64,000 bases of DNA from NCBI RefSeq assembly GCF_011761985.1, contig NZ_JAASQT010000001.1, forward strand, positions 186,001 to 250,000. The letters are read 5' to 3'. This document shows positions 1 through 8,685 of the stretch, one piece after another. The position numbers and the translations under genes were made by a program. A model generated the notes under the pieces. It searched no databases and was not told the origin of the DNA. It was given only the letters and a program-made list of their open reading frames with translations. The DNA is from Brevundimonas terrae. Its GTDB lineage: Bacteria; Pseudomonadota; Alphaproteobacteria; Caulobacterales; Caulobacteraceae. Within the stretch, counting starts at the first letter, position 1; each line of letters opens with the position of its first letter.

Positions 1-38
1 AGCGCCGTATCCGCGGCAGCCAGAGCTTCCAGCGCCAT
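1..38 (-). CDS. Start of an unidentified gene running off the left edge
   Basis: On the minus strand an ATG at position 38 opens a frame reading MALEALAAADTAL to the window edge. The Ala/Leu-rich composition is protein-like, but 12 codons cannot be assigned to a family. It would lie downstream of the acetyltransferase gene on the same strand. It could be a chance frame. Confidence 0.25.
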   Translation of the reverse strand, partial: MALEALAAADTA

Positions 39-120
39 CGTCGGGTCCCATCGTGCAGATCGGGTGCCTGAACCGGATATGGATCCGGTCAGCGATCGGG
101 TGCGGTTGGTCAAAATGGCC

Positions 121-735
121 TCACAGGGTGCTCTCCGGCAGACCCCGCCCCCCAAGGTCGGACTCCAGAACGGCAAACAACAGATGGTCTGCCCACACCC
201 CGTTAATTTTCAAATAAGCCTTGGCCGTTCCTTCGTGACGGAAGCCCGCCTTTTCCAGAACCCGTTTCGATGCATGGTTGTGTGGCACACACGCCGCCTC
301 GACGCGATGCAACATCAGGTTGTCGAACGCAAAGTCCAGCAGGGTCTCTACCGCCGCCGTTCCGCGCCCCTCGCCTGCATAGGGACGACCGATCCAGTAG
401 CCCAGCGTCCCTGTCTCGGCCACGCCGCGACGGATATTGGACAGGGTGATCGCGCCGGTCAGGGCACCCGTCGCCTCGTCGATGACAAAAAAGGGATAGG
501 CGGTGCCCAGTTCCATTTCGCGGTCATAGATGGACAGGCGGCGCTTGAAGGCGGCACGGCTCAGATCATCCTCGCCCCATGCCGGCTCCCACGGTTGCAG
601 ATAGTCGCGCGATGCCTCGCGCAGGTCTGCCCACGGGTGGTAATCCAGCGCACGCGGGGCACGCAGGATCACACCCGGTCCATGCAGGACCGGCCCGCTA
701 TTTCCCGATTTCCAGTCAAACAGGGCCATCGGCAC
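121..735 (-). CDS. GNAT N-acetyltransferase, RimJ/RimL-like
   Basis: A 204-residue GNAT-fold acetyltransferase of the RimJ/RimL type, which uses acetyl-CoA to acetylate an amine, often the N-terminal alanine of a ribosomal protein. Visible signs are the strand-4 segment LGYWIGRPYAGEGRGTAAVE, carrying the acetyl-CoA-binding G-R-G pattern at about residues 112-131, and the C-terminal NHASKRVLEKAGF motif typical of RimJ proteins. The length fits the family. The first two codons (MPM) give two possible starts six bases apart. It lies 41 bp downstream of the M16 peptidase gene on the same strand and is probably co-transcribed. The true substrate cannot be read from the sequence. Confidence 0.85.
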   Translation of the reverse strand: MPMALFDWKSGNSGPVLHGPGVILRAPRALDYHPWADLREASRDYLQPWEPAWGEDDLSRAAFKRRLSIYDREMELGTAYPFFVIDEATGALTGAITLSNIRRGVAETGTLGYWIGRPYAGEGRGTAAVETLLDFAFDNLMLHRVEAACVPHNHASKRVLEKAGFRHEGTAKAYLKINGVWADHLLFAVLESDLGGRGLPESTL

Positions 736-776
736 CCATTTACGCCCTTATGCCGCTGTCGCGAAAGGGCGCAGTC

Positions 777-2051
777 TCAACTTGAGTGCGACTTGATTGT
801 GGATGCAAAGGCTTTTGCCGCCTTGATCGCCGATTTCGGCCCCAGAACAGCCGAGGCCGTGCGACCGTCTTCCAGCAGCTCTTTGCCGAAACGCAGCATA
901 TCGGCGGCGGTTACCGCCTCCAGCGAATCAACCAGGGTTTCCGACGCCACGGGGGCCCCGTAAACTAGCGCCTGCGTGGCATGGCGGGCCGAGCGGTTGG
1001 CCGCGCTTTCATCGGCCATCCATAGCCCTGCGGCCATCACCGCCTTGGCCCGTTGCAGTTCGGCCTCGGTCGGACCGCCTGTGGCCAGTTCCACCACCTG
1101 TTCGGCACAGACCTGCGCCAGTTCCTGCGAACGCTCGGCGGCAGCCCCCGCATAGATGCCGATCAGACCGATATCGTCATACGGTTCCATATAGGCGTCG
1201 ATGGCATAGGCCAGACCGCGTTCCTCGCGGGCCGACTGGAACAGGCGCGATGCCATGCCCCCGCCCAGTATCTCGGTAAACAGACGCGCCACCGGCATGT
1301 CCGCCGATTTCGCATCGGGCCCGACCATCTGGAACACCAGATTGGCCTGTTCGATCTTGCGGGCCATGCGGGCCTCGCCGCCGATAAACTCGGCAGGCAC
1401 CACTTCGGGCGCGGGACTGGCCACGGCAGAGCCGAACCATTGCTCGGCCAGTTTCAGGAACTCGTCCTCGTCCACACCGCCAGAGATCGACACCACCATG
1501 CGGTCCGGCGAATAGAGTGCCGCCCGCCATTGAGAAATCATCTCGCGCGTGACCGGCTTCAGGCTCTCGACCGAACCCAGAATAGGCCGCCCCAGCGACT
1601 GGTCGAAAAAGGCCGTGGCCTGCGCCATTTCGAAAACATGGTCGTCGGGCGTATCGAAAGCTTCGGCGATTTCCTGCGCCACCACATCTTTTTCGCGCTC
1701 GATCTCGACCGGATCCAGCGTCGGACGCAGGACCAGATCGGACAGCACCTGCATCGACAGGCCCAGCGCCCCGTCCACACCGCGCACATCGAAACTGGTG
1801 CGCTCATAGCCGGTGGCGGCATTGATCGAGCCACCTGTCGCCTCGATCCGCTCGACAATCTCGCGTGCGCCCATATCGCCCGCGCCCTTGAACACCAGAT
1901 GCTCCAGGAAGTGCGACCAGCCCGACTGGGCCTCGCTTTCCAAGCGCGCTCCGCCTGCGACGGCAACATTCAGGGCAAAGGTGCGACGACCGTCCAGCGG
2001 GTCGCAGATCAGTCTTACGCCGTTGGATAGCGTGTGCAGGCGAACAGTCAG
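777..2051 (-). CDS. M16 family zinc metallopeptidase (mitochondrial processing peptidase-like), probable CTG start
   Basis: A 424-residue pitrilysin/M16B peptidase related to the mitochondrial processing peptidase beta subunit. The inverted zinc motif HFLEH is at residues 47-51 (zinc-binding H47 and H51, catalytic E50), followed by the usual N-terminal domain and a C-terminal M16 domain with AREERGLAYAIDAY near residue 300. Related proteins normally begin two or so residues before the segment RLHTLSNGVRLICDP. In this frame the only codon there with start potential is CTG at 2051, preceded by AGGAA at good spacing just after the SURF1 stop. The nearest in-frame ATG (2144) would overlap the SURF1 gene by about 80 bp and add an unlikely Arg/Pro-rich tail. 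The product probably degrades small peptides in the cytoplasm. Confidence 0.88.
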   Translation of the reverse strand: MTVRLHTLSNGVRLICDPLDGRRTFALNVAVAGGARLESEAQSGWSHFLEHLVFKGAGDMGAREIVERIEATGGSINAATGYERTSFDVRGVDGALGLSMQVLSDLVLRPTLDPVEIEREKDVVAQEIAEAFDTPDDHVFEMAQATAFFDQSLGRPILGSVESLKPVTREMISQWRAALYSPDRMVVSISGGVDEDEFLKLAEQWFGSAVASPAPEVVPAEFIGGEARMARKIEQANLVFQMVGPDAKSADMPVARLFTEILGGGMASRLFQSAREERGLAYAIDAYMEPYDDIGLIGIYAGAAAERSQELAQVCAEQVVELATGGPTEAELQRAKAVMAAGLWMADESAANRSARHATQALVYGAPVASETLVDSLEAVTAADMLRFGKELLEDGRTASAVLGPKSAIKAAKAFASTIKSHSS

Positions 2052-2062
2052 GGGGTATTTCC

Positions 2063-2773
2063 TTACAGATCGGCCGGTCGCGTCAGGCGACGGCGCAGCA
2101 GACCTATATAGACCCCGATCAGGACAAGGGCGAGGCCGAACCATGTCGCGGCATATCCGGCGTGGTTATTGCTGAAGGCGGCAGGCGGCACCGACGGGTG
2201 CAGACCCTCTACCTCGGGGTTGATCGGAGTGGCGGCATAGACCAGCCAGCTTGAGACCGGCCCCGTCACGCCCAGCGCCTTGGCCATGGCCTGATTGTCG
2301 CGGCCATAGAACAGACGCCCTTCCGCCGGCGGGGTCATGCCCGACCGTTTGCTGACACTGCGGACCACGCCGGTAAAGGCCAGCGGCATGGCGGCATCCT
2401 CGCGCTCGACCGGACGCGCCTCGAAACCTTCGGCAATAAAGCCGCGATCTACCATCACCGTGCTGCCGTCCGATTGCGGACAGGCCGACACCAGACGATA
2501 GCCCGGCTGGCCCTCTTCAATCGAGCGCAGTGTCACGAACGGGGCGGTGTTCAGCCCGCGACAGACCATCAGTACCTTGCGGAACTCGGGCGCACCGGAG
2601 GCCAGCACCTCGTCGAGCGAGGCCGGAGCCATCTGCTCGGAGCGGGCCGACGCCGCCAGCAAGCCTTCCTTCCAGTGCAGACGCTGGACCTGCCACACGC
2701 CAAGCGCAATCAGCACAGCCAGCATGGCCACGGTCAAAACGGTCAGCACCACAGGAAAGCGTTTCTGGCTCAT
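2063..2773 (-). CDS. SURF1 family cytochrome c oxidase assembly protein
   Basis: A 236-residue SURF1/Shy1-type protein that helps insert heme a into subunit I of the aa3 oxidase. The layout is typical: an N-terminal membrane helix (about residues 8-30), a periplasmic domain with GVWQVQRLHWKEGLL after the first helix, and a second helix close to the C-terminus (VLIGVYIGLLRRR). The ATG at 2773 is preceded by an AGGGGG ribosome site; a longer upstream frame is open but reads as low-complexity His/Gly/Arg. It starts 11 bp after the DUF983 gene and is the last cox-related gene of the cluster before the M16 peptidase. Confidence 0.92.
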   Translation of the reverse strand: MSQKRFPVVLTVLTVAMLAVLIALGVWQVQRLHWKEGLLAASARSEQMAPASLDEVLASGAPEFRKVLMVCRGLNTAPFVTLRSIEEGQPGYRLVSACPQSDGSTVMVDRGFIAEGFEARPVEREDAAMPLAFTGVVRSVSKRSGMTPPAEGRLFYGRDNQAMAKALGVTGPVSSWLVYAATPINPEVEGLHPSVPPAAFSNNHAGYAATWFGLALVLIGVYIGLLRRRLTRPADL

Positions 2774-2784
2774 CACAGCCCCCT

Positions 2785-3165
2785 TCAATCGTCCGCGCGG
2801 CATCGCAACAGGTTCAGCGCCGTCATCAACCCCTTTCCCGGTCGCATCAAGCCCACAGCCACCACAATCACCAGCGGCAGCCAGAAAACCAGATTGACCC
2901 ACAGGGGGGGCCGATAGGCCAGATTGAACGCCACCGCCGACATGCCCACCGTTATGCCGGTGATCTGCATGATGAAGGTGGCCGCACCGTCGCCCGTCTC
3001 GACCTTGCCCAGCGCAAAACCGCAGGCCTCGCACGTCTCGCTCACCTTGAGCCAGCCTGCGAACAATGCGCCCTGCCCGCATTCGGGGCACCGCCCGCGC
3101 ACGCCCGCCCAGACCGCCTCACGCCCTCGCAGTTTGGGACCACGCAGTTTCTGGTTGTTGTCCAT
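2785..3165 (-). CDS. DUF983 family zinc-ribbon membrane protein
   Basis: A 126-residue DUF983 protein. It has an N-terminal zinc ribbon (CPECGQG near residues 27-33 and CEACG about 16 residues later) followed by two predicted membrane helices (ITGITVGMSAVAFNLAY and VNLVFWLPLVIVVAVGLM). DUF983 genes sit beside cytochrome oxidase genes in many alphaproteobacteria; a metal or assembly role is suspected but the function is unproven. It lies between a terminator-like hairpin behind ctaE and the SURF1 gene, so it may be transcribed both by read-through and from its own promoter. Confidence 0.9.
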   Translation of the reverse strand: MDNNQKLRGPKLRGREAVWAGVRGRCPECGQGALFAGWLKVSETCEACGFALGKVETGDGAATFIMQITGITVGMSAVAFNLAYRPPLWVNLVFWLPLVIVVAVGLMRPGKGLMTALNLLRCRADD

Positions 3166-3177
3166 CCGGCCTATCCA

Positions 3178-3212
3178 ACAAAAAACGGCGCGGAACCGAA
3201 GCTCCGCGCCGT
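3178..3212 (-). terminator. Rho-independent terminator behind ctaE
   Basis: Perfect 10-bp stem (3185-3194 with 3203-3212, arm ACGGCGCGGA) around an 8-nt GCTTCGGT-type loop. Read on the minus strand it is followed by six U residues. It sits between ctaE and the DUF983 gene and should at least partly end the ctaCDBGE transcript. Confidence 0.85.
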
Positions 3213-3241
3213 CTTGAACTATCAGACTTCAGGTCTGCCTA

Positions 3242-4114
3242 TCAGCCGTAAACGACGTACATGAAGGCAAACAGGAACAGCCAGACCACGTCCACGAAGT
3301 GCCAGTACCAAGCGGCCGCTTCGAAGCCGAAATGCTTCTCCGGCGACATCTGGCCCAGATACAGGCGCAGCAGGCAGACGGCGAGGAAGATGGTGCCGAC
3401 GGCAACGTGGAAGCCGTGGAAGCCGGTGATGAGGAAGAACATCGAACCGTACAGGCCCGAATTCATCGCCGCTTCGTTGAAGAACAGCTTGCTGTGGATG
3501 ATGTGGTAATATTCGTAAGCCTGCACGCCCGAGAAGATCAGGCCCAGAATCACCGTGATCCACAGGGCCAGCTTGGCGCCGTCACGGTCGTTCTTGATGA
3601 TGGCATGGTGCGCCCAGGTCACGGTCGTACCCGACAGCAGCAGGATCACCGTGTTCAGCAGTGGCAGGGACCACGGGTCCAGCAGCTCGACACCCTTGGG
3701 CGGCCAGGTTGCCCAAGCGGCACCGGTCTCGGCCCAGTTGCCGATTTCCGGCGTCAGGGTGCGGGCTTCGTTGAAGATGGCCATGTCGAAGAACATCCAG
3801 AAGAAGCTGACGAACAGCATCACTTCCGAAGCGATGAACATGATCATGCCATAACGCAGACCGATTTGGACGACCGGCGTGTGGTCACCCTTTTGGCTTT
3901 CACGGATGACATCGCGCCACCAGCCGAACATGCAGAAAAGAACACCGGCCAGACCGGCAAAGAACATCCATTTGGTGCCTTCCGGCAGGCCAAACATGCC
4001 CTTCATCCAAACCACAGCACCCGTCAGCATGACCACGACGGTCAGGGACGTGAGCAGCGGCCAGGGGCTGGGATCAACCAGATGGTAGTCGTGTTGTGGT
4101 TTCGCGTGGGCCAT
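3242..4114 (-). CDS. ctaE: Cytochrome c oxidase subunit III
   Basis: A 290-residue subunit III (CtaE/CoxC) of aa3-type cytochrome c oxidase, an inner-membrane protein with seven helices that stabilises the catalytic core and the proton-uptake path. Family hallmarks include WWRDVIRESQKGDHTPVVQ, SEVMLFVSFFWMFFD with the conserved membrane Glu, GFHGFHVAVGTIFL, and the C-terminal AAAWYWHFVDVVWLFLF. The length is normal for the alphaproteobacterial form. It lies 74 bp downstream of ctaG on the same strand and is followed by a clear terminator. Confidence 0.97.
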   Translation of the reverse strand: MAHAKPQHDYHLVDPSPWPLLTSLTVVVMLTGAVVWMKGMFGLPEGTKWMFFAGLAGVLFCMFGWWRDVIRESQKGDHTPVVQIGLRYGMIMFIASEVMLFVSFFWMFFDMAIFNEARTLTPEIGNWAETGAAWATWPPKGVELLDPWSLPLLNTVILLLSGTTVTWAHHAIIKNDRDGAKLALWITVILGLIFSGVQAYEYYHIIHSKLFFNEAAMNSGLYGSMFFLITGFHGFHVAVGTIFLAVCLLRLYLGQMSPEKHFGFEAAAWYWHFVDVVWLFLFAFMYVVYG

Positions 4115-4188
4115 TCCAGGGTCTCTGAATTAAGGCAAGAGTCGAGTTATGTGAGGCTATAGCGTTGCCGAATGGCGTTTGCCAATGC

Positions 4189-4758
4189 CTATTGGGCGGA
4201 AACCTCGGGATCAAACCCTTTGGTTGGGTAAAAGGTATAACTCAGGGTTATTTCTTTCACGCCGCGCCCCTCACGATCGGTTGCCAGTTCGGGTGCTACG
4301 AAATACTGAATCGGGAAGATCATCTCCGCACCCGGAGCGATTTCCTGTCCTTCAAAACAGAAACATTGCAGTTTCTGGAAATAGGGACCGGCTTTGAGTG
4401 GCACCACATTATAGGCTGCGGTGGCATGAAGCGTTTCATTCGAGGTGTTCTTGACCTTGAAATAGGCCATGCCGGTTTCACCGATCCGCACACGCTGGCT
4501 CACCTGCTCGGCCTCGAAGGTCATGGGCAGGTTACGCACATTGGTGTCGAAATGGATCATCACAGTCTGGTCAAGCACGGTATCGGGTGCCTTTTCGGCC
4601 AGCATCACCGTGCCGCCAAATCCGGTCACCTGACAGAACAGGCGGTATAGCGGCACTGCGGCAAAGGCCGCGCCGACCATGGCCATCACGCCAAAAACAC
4701 ACAGGATGGCGACAAGGTTCTTGCGCCCCTGCGTTTTCGCAGCGCCCTGATCGACCAT
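4189..4758 (-). CDS. ctaG: Cytochrome c oxidase assembly protein CtaG (Cox11 family)
   Basis: A 189-residue Cox11/CtaG copper chaperone that delivers copper to the CuB site of subunit I. It has one N-terminal membrane anchor (about residues 14-35, ending in PLYRLFCQVTGFGGT) and a periplasmic immunoglobulin-like domain. The copper motif KLQCFCFEGQ is present at about residues 135-144, so both ligand cysteines are intact. Its ATG directly abuts the stop of the small upstream gene (TAA then ATG), which suggests translational coupling. Confidence 0.96.
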   Translation of the reverse strand: MVDQGAAKTQGRKNLVAILCVFGVMAMVGAAFAAVPLYRLFCQVTGFGGTVMLAEKAPDTVLDQTVMIHFDTNVRNLPMTFEAEQVSQRVRIGETGMAYFKVKNTSNETLHATAAYNVVPLKAGPYFQKLQCFCFEGQEIAPGAEMIFPIQYFVAPELATDREGRGVKEITLSYTFYPTKGFDPEVSAQ

Positions 4759-4974
4759 TTAGTTCGCCTCCGGGACCACGACACCGGCGGCAATGTTTTG
4801 CGCGGTGTCCTGAGCCTTGCGCGCCTCGTTATTGGCATGCATGCGCGAAACGGTGATGGCATAGACCGTCGCGATGAACAAAAGCAGGCCAAAGGCGATG
4901 GCGATGTTGCGGCGCTTGCGGGCCTTCACCTGCTCGTCCGTCAGTTTGATGAACTCGGGCTGGCTCATGGGCAT
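4759..4974 (-). CDS. Small single-helix membrane protein of the cox cluster (CoxF-like)
   Basis: A 71-residue protein with one predicted membrane helix (NIAIAFGLLLFIATVYAITV) after a basic KARKRR stretch, so the N-terminus should be cytoplasmic. Small proteins of this type occupy the ctaB-ctaG gap in many alphaproteobacteria and are presumed assembly or accessory factors; the role is not established. The first ATG overlaps the ctaB stop (TGATG) and the second, two codons on, gives MSQPEF, the more usual start. It is coupled to ctaB upstream and ctaG downstream. Confidence 0.85.
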   Translation of the reverse strand: MPMSQPEFIKLTDEQVKARKRRNIAIAFGLLLFIATVYAITVSRMHANNEARKAQDTAQNIAAGVVVPEAN

Positions 4975-5942
4975 CAGACTCCAATGATCGGCAGTTGCTC
5001 GACCAGCAGGGCCGAGAACAACGCCATCAGATACAGGATGGAAAAAGCAAACAGATTGCGGGCCGGTTTGGCCTCGAGGCGCACATCATACAATGCGGCT
5101 TCTCGTCCTATGGCGTCCGCCTTGTCCGGCTGGTCGCCTGCACGCGAGCGCCACAGGCGCAGCGCCAGATACAGGAAGAACAGGCCGCCGGTGATCGACA
5201 CCACGCCATAGATCACGCCGCCCACGCCCACAAAGGTCGGCGCAATCGCGACCGGCACAAAGATCAGGGTGTAGAGCAGGATCTGCAGACGGGTGGACTT
5301 GGCCCCACGCGCGACCGGCATCATCGGAATACCGGCCTTGGCATAGTCACCGGCCGAATACAGGGCCAGTGCCCACGAATGCGGCGGAGTCCACAGGAAG
5401 ATAATCAGGAACAGCAGCCAGGCCTGCCACGGCGCATCGCCGGTTGCCGCCGCCCAGCCGATGACCGGCGGGAAGGCGCCTGCAGCACCGCCAATGACGA
5501 TGTTCTGCGGCGTGCGGCGCTTGAGCAGCAGCGTATAGAAGCCTGCATAATAGACGATGGTCATGGCCAGCAGGCCACCGGCCAGCCAGTTGGTCGTCAT
5601 GCCCAGCAGCATGACCGAAAACACCGACAGGATGACACCAAAGCTCATGGCGTCATTCTTGCGGACGCGCCCCGCCGCCACAGGGCGGCCGCGCGTGCGA
5701 CGCATCAGAGCGTCTGTCTCGCCCTCCAGTGCCATGTTGAGGGCACCGGCAGCACCGGCCCCCACGGCGATACAGATCACCGCCACCACGGCGTTCAGCA
5801 GGGGCATGTTGCCCTGGGCCGCAATCATGCCTGTCACAGCCGTAAATACGACCAGAGACATGACGCGGGGTTTCAGCAACTGGAAGAAGTCTTCCGGCTG
5901 GGCGGTCGTTACGATGGGAGCTTGGCGTTCGGTCATATTCAT
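4974..5942 (-). CDS. ctaB: Protoheme IX farnesyltransferase
   Basis: A heme O synthase of about 320 residues, an integral-membrane prenyltransferase that transfers farnesyl to protoheme IX on the way to heme A. The UbiA-family signature is seen in ALNMALEGETDALMRRTRGRP (first Asp-rich region) and in FLWTPPHSWALALY; eight or nine helices are apparent. Starts at 5942 (MNMTERQ) and 5936 (MTERQ) are both possible. A longer frame runs upstream to 5990, but it lies inside a strong hairpin and gives an atypical Pro/Arg-rich N-terminus. It follows ctaD and overlaps the next gene by one base. Confidence 0.94.
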   Translation of the reverse strand: MNMTERQAPIVTTAQPEDFFQLLKPRVMSLVVFTAVTGMIAAQGNMPLLNAVVAVICIAVGAGAAGALNMALEGETDALMRRTRGRPVAAGRVRKNDAMSFGVILSVFSVMLLGMTTNWLAGGLLAMTIVYYAGFYTLLLKRRTPQNIVIGGAAGAFPPVIGWAAATGDAPWQAWLLFLIIFLWTPPHSWALALYSAGDYAKAGIPMMPVARGAKSTRLQILLYTLIFVPVAIAPTFVGVGGVIYGVVSITGGLFFLYLALRLWRSRAGDQPDKADAIGREAALYDVRLEAKPARNLFAFSILYLMALFSALLVEQLPIIGV

Positions 5943-5952
5943 AAAAGGCGAA

Positions 5953-5983
5953 GGCCGCCCCTTCGGAAATCGAAAGGGCGGCC
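5953..5983 (-). promoter_or_regulatory. Strong hairpin between ctaD and ctaB
   Basis: On the minus strand, 13-nt arms (5971-5983 and 5953-5965) pair with a single wobble around a 5-nt loop, and are followed within a few bases by CUUUUAU, ending about 10 nt before the ctaB start. It could be a leaky terminator that lowers ctaB and downstream levels relative to ctaD, an RNA stabiliser for the ctaD 3' end, or a block on ctaB translation. Confidence 0.65.
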
Positions 5984-6012
5984 TCTCCATTGTTATCCCT
6001 TGGAGAGGGATA

Positions 6013-7656
6013 TTAGTGGTGATCGTCCGCTTTAACCACCGGCAGTTCATTGAACTGGTGGTAGGGCGGCGGCGAGGACAGGGTCCACTCCAGCGTGGTT
6101 GCACCTTCGCCCCACGGATTGGCTTCTGCCGGACGACGACGGATAGCGGCTTCGATCAGCATGATCAGGAAGACGCCGACGCCGACGATGGTGATCAGAT
6201 AGCCCACCGACGAAACGTGGTTCCACAGGGTGTAGGCTTCCGGATAGTCGATATAACGACGCGGCATGCCTTGCAGACCCAGGAAGTGCTGCGGGAAGAA
6301 GATCACGTTCACACCGATGAACATGATCCAGAAGTGCAACTGGCCCAGGAACTCGTTGTACTTCACGCCGAACATCTTCTCGAACCAGTAGTAGAAACCG
6401 GCGAAGATCGAGAAGACGGCACCCAGCGACAGCACATAGTGGAAGTGGGCGACGACGTAGTAGGTGTCGTGCAGCGAGTAGTCCATGCCGGCGTTCGACA
6501 GAACCACACCCGTCACACCACCGACGGTGAACAGGAAGATGAAGCCCATCGCCCACAGCATCGGGGTTTTGAAGGTCAGCGAGCCGCCCCACATGGTGGC
6601 GATCCACGAGAAGATCTTAACACCCGTTGGCACCGCAATAATCATGGTCGCAGCCACGAAATAGGTACGCAGCTCGATCGACATACCGACCGTGTACATG
6701 TGGTGAGCCCACACGATGAAGCCGATGAAGCCGATGGCGACCATAGCATAGGCCATGGCGAGGTAGCCGAAGATCGGCTTCTTCGAGAAGGTCGAGACGA
6801 TGTGCGAGATCATGCCGAAGCCCGGCAGGATCATGATGTAAACTTCAGGGTGACCGAAGAACCAGAACAGGTGCTGGTACATGACCGGATCACCGCCACC
6901 GGCCGGATCGAAGAACGAGGTGCCGAAGTTACGGTCGGTCAGCAGCATGGTGATGGCGCCGGCCAGAACCGGCAGCGACAGCAGCAGCAGGAAGGCCGTG
7001 ATCAACACGCCCCACGCAAACAGCGGCATGCGGTGCAGGGTCATGCCCGGTGCGCGCATGTTGAAGATGGTGGTGATGAAGTTGATCGAACCGAGGATCG
7101 ACGAGGCACCGGCAATGTGCAGCGAGAAGATCGCCATATCGAACGACGGACCGGTGTGGCCCATGGTCGATAGCGGCGGATAGGCTGTCCAGCCCCCGCC
7201 AAAGCCGCGTCCCGGACCACCGTCCACGAACATCGAGATGCACAGCATGATAAAGGCGGCAACCAGCATCCAGAACGAGATGTTGTTCAGACGCGGGAAG
7301 GCCATATCCGGCGCACCGATCATGATCGGCGTGAAGTAGTTGGCAAAGCCGCCCATCGTGGCCGGCATGACCACGAAGAAGACCATGATCAGGGCGTGGG
7401 CCGTGACCGTAACGTTAAAGCCGTGCTTGGAAGCCTCGACGATCCCCAATTGCTGGATGATCGTGCCTTCCTTGAACAGCTGGATACCCGGCTCGGCCAG
7501 TTCCCAGCGGATCAGGCCCGACAGAGCGCCACCCACCAGACCGGTGAAGATAGCGAAGATAAGGTACAGGACGCCGATGTCTTTGTGGTTGGTCGAGAAG
7601 AACCAACGGGTAAAGAACCCCGGCACGTGATTGTCAGTTGCGCTAGCGCTAGCCAT
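6013..7656 (-). CDS. ctaD: Cytochrome c oxidase subunit I
   Basis: A 547-residue catalytic subunit I of aa3-type cytochrome c oxidase, holding heme a and the heme a3-CuB centre where oxygen is reduced and protons are pumped. Hallmarks are TNHKDIG at the N-terminus, the CuB segment [17 protein letters not shown] with the His-Tyr crosslink pair, [11 protein letters not shown] with two CuB histidines, and the heme-ligand region [12 protein letters not shown]. Twelve helices and the length match the family. It begins 21 bp after ctaC. Downstream, a hairpin separates it from ctaB. Confidence 0.98.
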   Translation of the reverse strand: MASASATDNHVPGFFTRWFFSTNHKDIGVLYLIFAIFTGLVGGALSGLIRWELAEPGIQLFKEGTIIQQLGIVEASKHGFNVTVTAHALIMVFFVVMPATMGGFANYFTPIMIGAPDMAFPRLNNISFWMLVAAFIMLCISMFVDGGPGRGFGGGWTAYPPLSTMGHTGPSFDMAIFSLHIAGASSILGSINFITTIFNMRAPGMTLHRMPLFAWGVLITAFLLLLSLPVLAGAITMLLTDRNFGTSFFDPAGGGDPVMYQHLFWFFGHPEVYIMILPGFGMISHIVSTFSKKPIFGYLAMAYAMVAIGFIGFIVWAHHMYTVGMSIELRTYFVAATMIIAVPTGVKIFSWIATMWGGSLTFKTPMLWAMGFIFLFTVGGVTGVVLSNAGMDYSLHDTYYVVAHFHYVLSLGAVFSIFAGFYYWFEKMFGVKYNEFLGQLHFWIMFIGVNVIFFPQHFLGLQGMPRRYIDYPEAYTLWNHVSSVGYLITIVGVGVFLIMLIEAAIRRRPAEANPWGEGATTLEWTLSSPPPYHQFNELPVVKADDHH

Positions 7657-7677
7657 TTTAGATCTGCTCTCGCTCTA

Positions 7678-8631
7678 TTACTGGGCTGCCGGCGCGACAG
7701 GCGCGCTGGCAGGAGCCGCGGGAGCGGCAGCGGTCGGGGTGGCAGCAGCGTCAGCCGGCGCCGCAGCAGCTTCGGTCACAGCGGCCGGAGCAGCGGCAGC
7801 AGCCGCATCTTCGGCAACCGGCATCGAGCCGCCCTTGGTGGCCAGCCAGGCTTCAAACTCGGCCTGGGTCACAACATTGACCTGAAGCGGCATGAAGGCG
7901 TGGTCGACACCGCACAGTTCCGAGCACTGGCCATAATAGGTGCCGGTCTTCTCGGCATTGAACCAGGTGTGGTTGGTACGGCCCGGAATGGCGTCGATCT
8001 TGATGCCGAAGGCCGGCAGGGCCACGGCGTGGATCACGTCCGAAGCGGTGATCAGCAGTTCGACAGTTGCGCCCACCGGCACCACCATCGGCTCGTCAGC
8101 GGCCAGACGGTAGAGTTGCTTGGTGGTCTTGTCTTCCGGCAGCATGTTCGAGATGTATTCCGGCACCTTGTGGTCCGGATACTCGTAGGCCCAGTTCCAC
8201 TGGTTGCCGGTGATCTTAATGCGAACGTCCGGTTCCGGCATGTTCTCGTAGGCGAACAGCAGGCGGAACGAGAAGAAGGCGATCACAAACAGGATCAGGA
8301 TCGGCACAATCGTCCAGATCACTTCGATCGTCGTATTGTGGCTCCACTTGGCTGCGATCGGGTTTGCACGCTTGTTATAGCGCACCACGATCCACAGCAG
8401 CAGTGCCAGAACCAGAACGCTGATACCGATACACATCGGCAGCAGCACATAGTTATGGAAGAAGGTGACTTCGTGCTTCAGCGGAGACGCGCTCTGCTGA
8501 AGGCCGATCGCCCCCGGGGTCGGCTGCCCCAAAAGTGCTTGCGCCCAAGTCGGCGAAGCGACGAATGCGCCAAGCGCAGCCGTGGCGATCCCCGCCCCCA
8601 ACCGCGTTATCGCTCGCGTGCCCATCCCCAT
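7678..8631 (-). CDS. ctaC: Cytochrome c oxidase subunit II
   Basis: Subunit II, which takes electrons from cytochrome c into the binuclear CuA centre. It has a signal peptide ending near PTWAQA, two membrane helices, and a cupredoxin domain with the CuA motif YYGQCSELCGVDHAFMPL (two Cys, two His, Met). The C-terminus is an Ala/Pro/Thr-rich tail of about 45 residues that is probably disordered. Several in-frame starts exist (8667, 8646, 8631). I favour 8631 (MGMGTRAITR) because AGGA lies 8 nt upstream and the signal peptide is then of normal length (317 residues). It is the first gene of the oxidase cluster. Confidence 0.94.
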   Translation of the reverse strand: MGMGTRAITRLGAGIATAALGAFVASPTWAQALLGQPTPGAIGLQQSASPLKHEVTFFHNYVLLPMCIGISVLVLALLLWIVVRYNKRANPIAAKWSHNTTIEVIWTIVPILILFVIAFFSFRLLFAYENMPEPDVRIKITGNQWNWAYEYPDHKVPEYISNMLPEDKTTKQLYRLAADEPMVVPVGATVELLITASDVIHAVALPAFGIKIDAIPGRTNHTWFNAEKTGTYYGQCSELCGVDHAFMPLQVNVVTQAEFEAWLATKGGSMPVAEDAAAAAAPAAVTEAAAAPADAAATPTAAAPAAPASAPVAPAAQ

Positions 8632-8666
8632 TCGAGAAGTCCTCATAATTCGTTCTGCAGCAGACA

Positions 8667-8685
8667 TTTGCGATCCAGTCGCAAA
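8667..8685. promoter_or_regulatory. Inverted repeat upstream of ctaC
   Basis: TTTGCGA, a 5-nt spacer, then TCGCAAA: a perfect 7-bp inverted repeat 36 bp before the favoured ctaC start. It could be an operator or a short hairpin in the ctaC leader. The longest ctaC start would put the first ATG at its edge. Confidence 0.45.

Noticed and set aside
5557..7173. A 538-codon plus-strand frame opposite ctaB and ctaD
   Set aside because: Spans two real genes and their hairpin on the other strand; no domain or ribosome site.
7678..7815. GC-rich Ala/Pro-coding stretch at the end of ctaC as an inserted element
   Set aside because: It is in frame and is simply the disordered C-terminal tail of subunit II; no repeat structure beyond composition.
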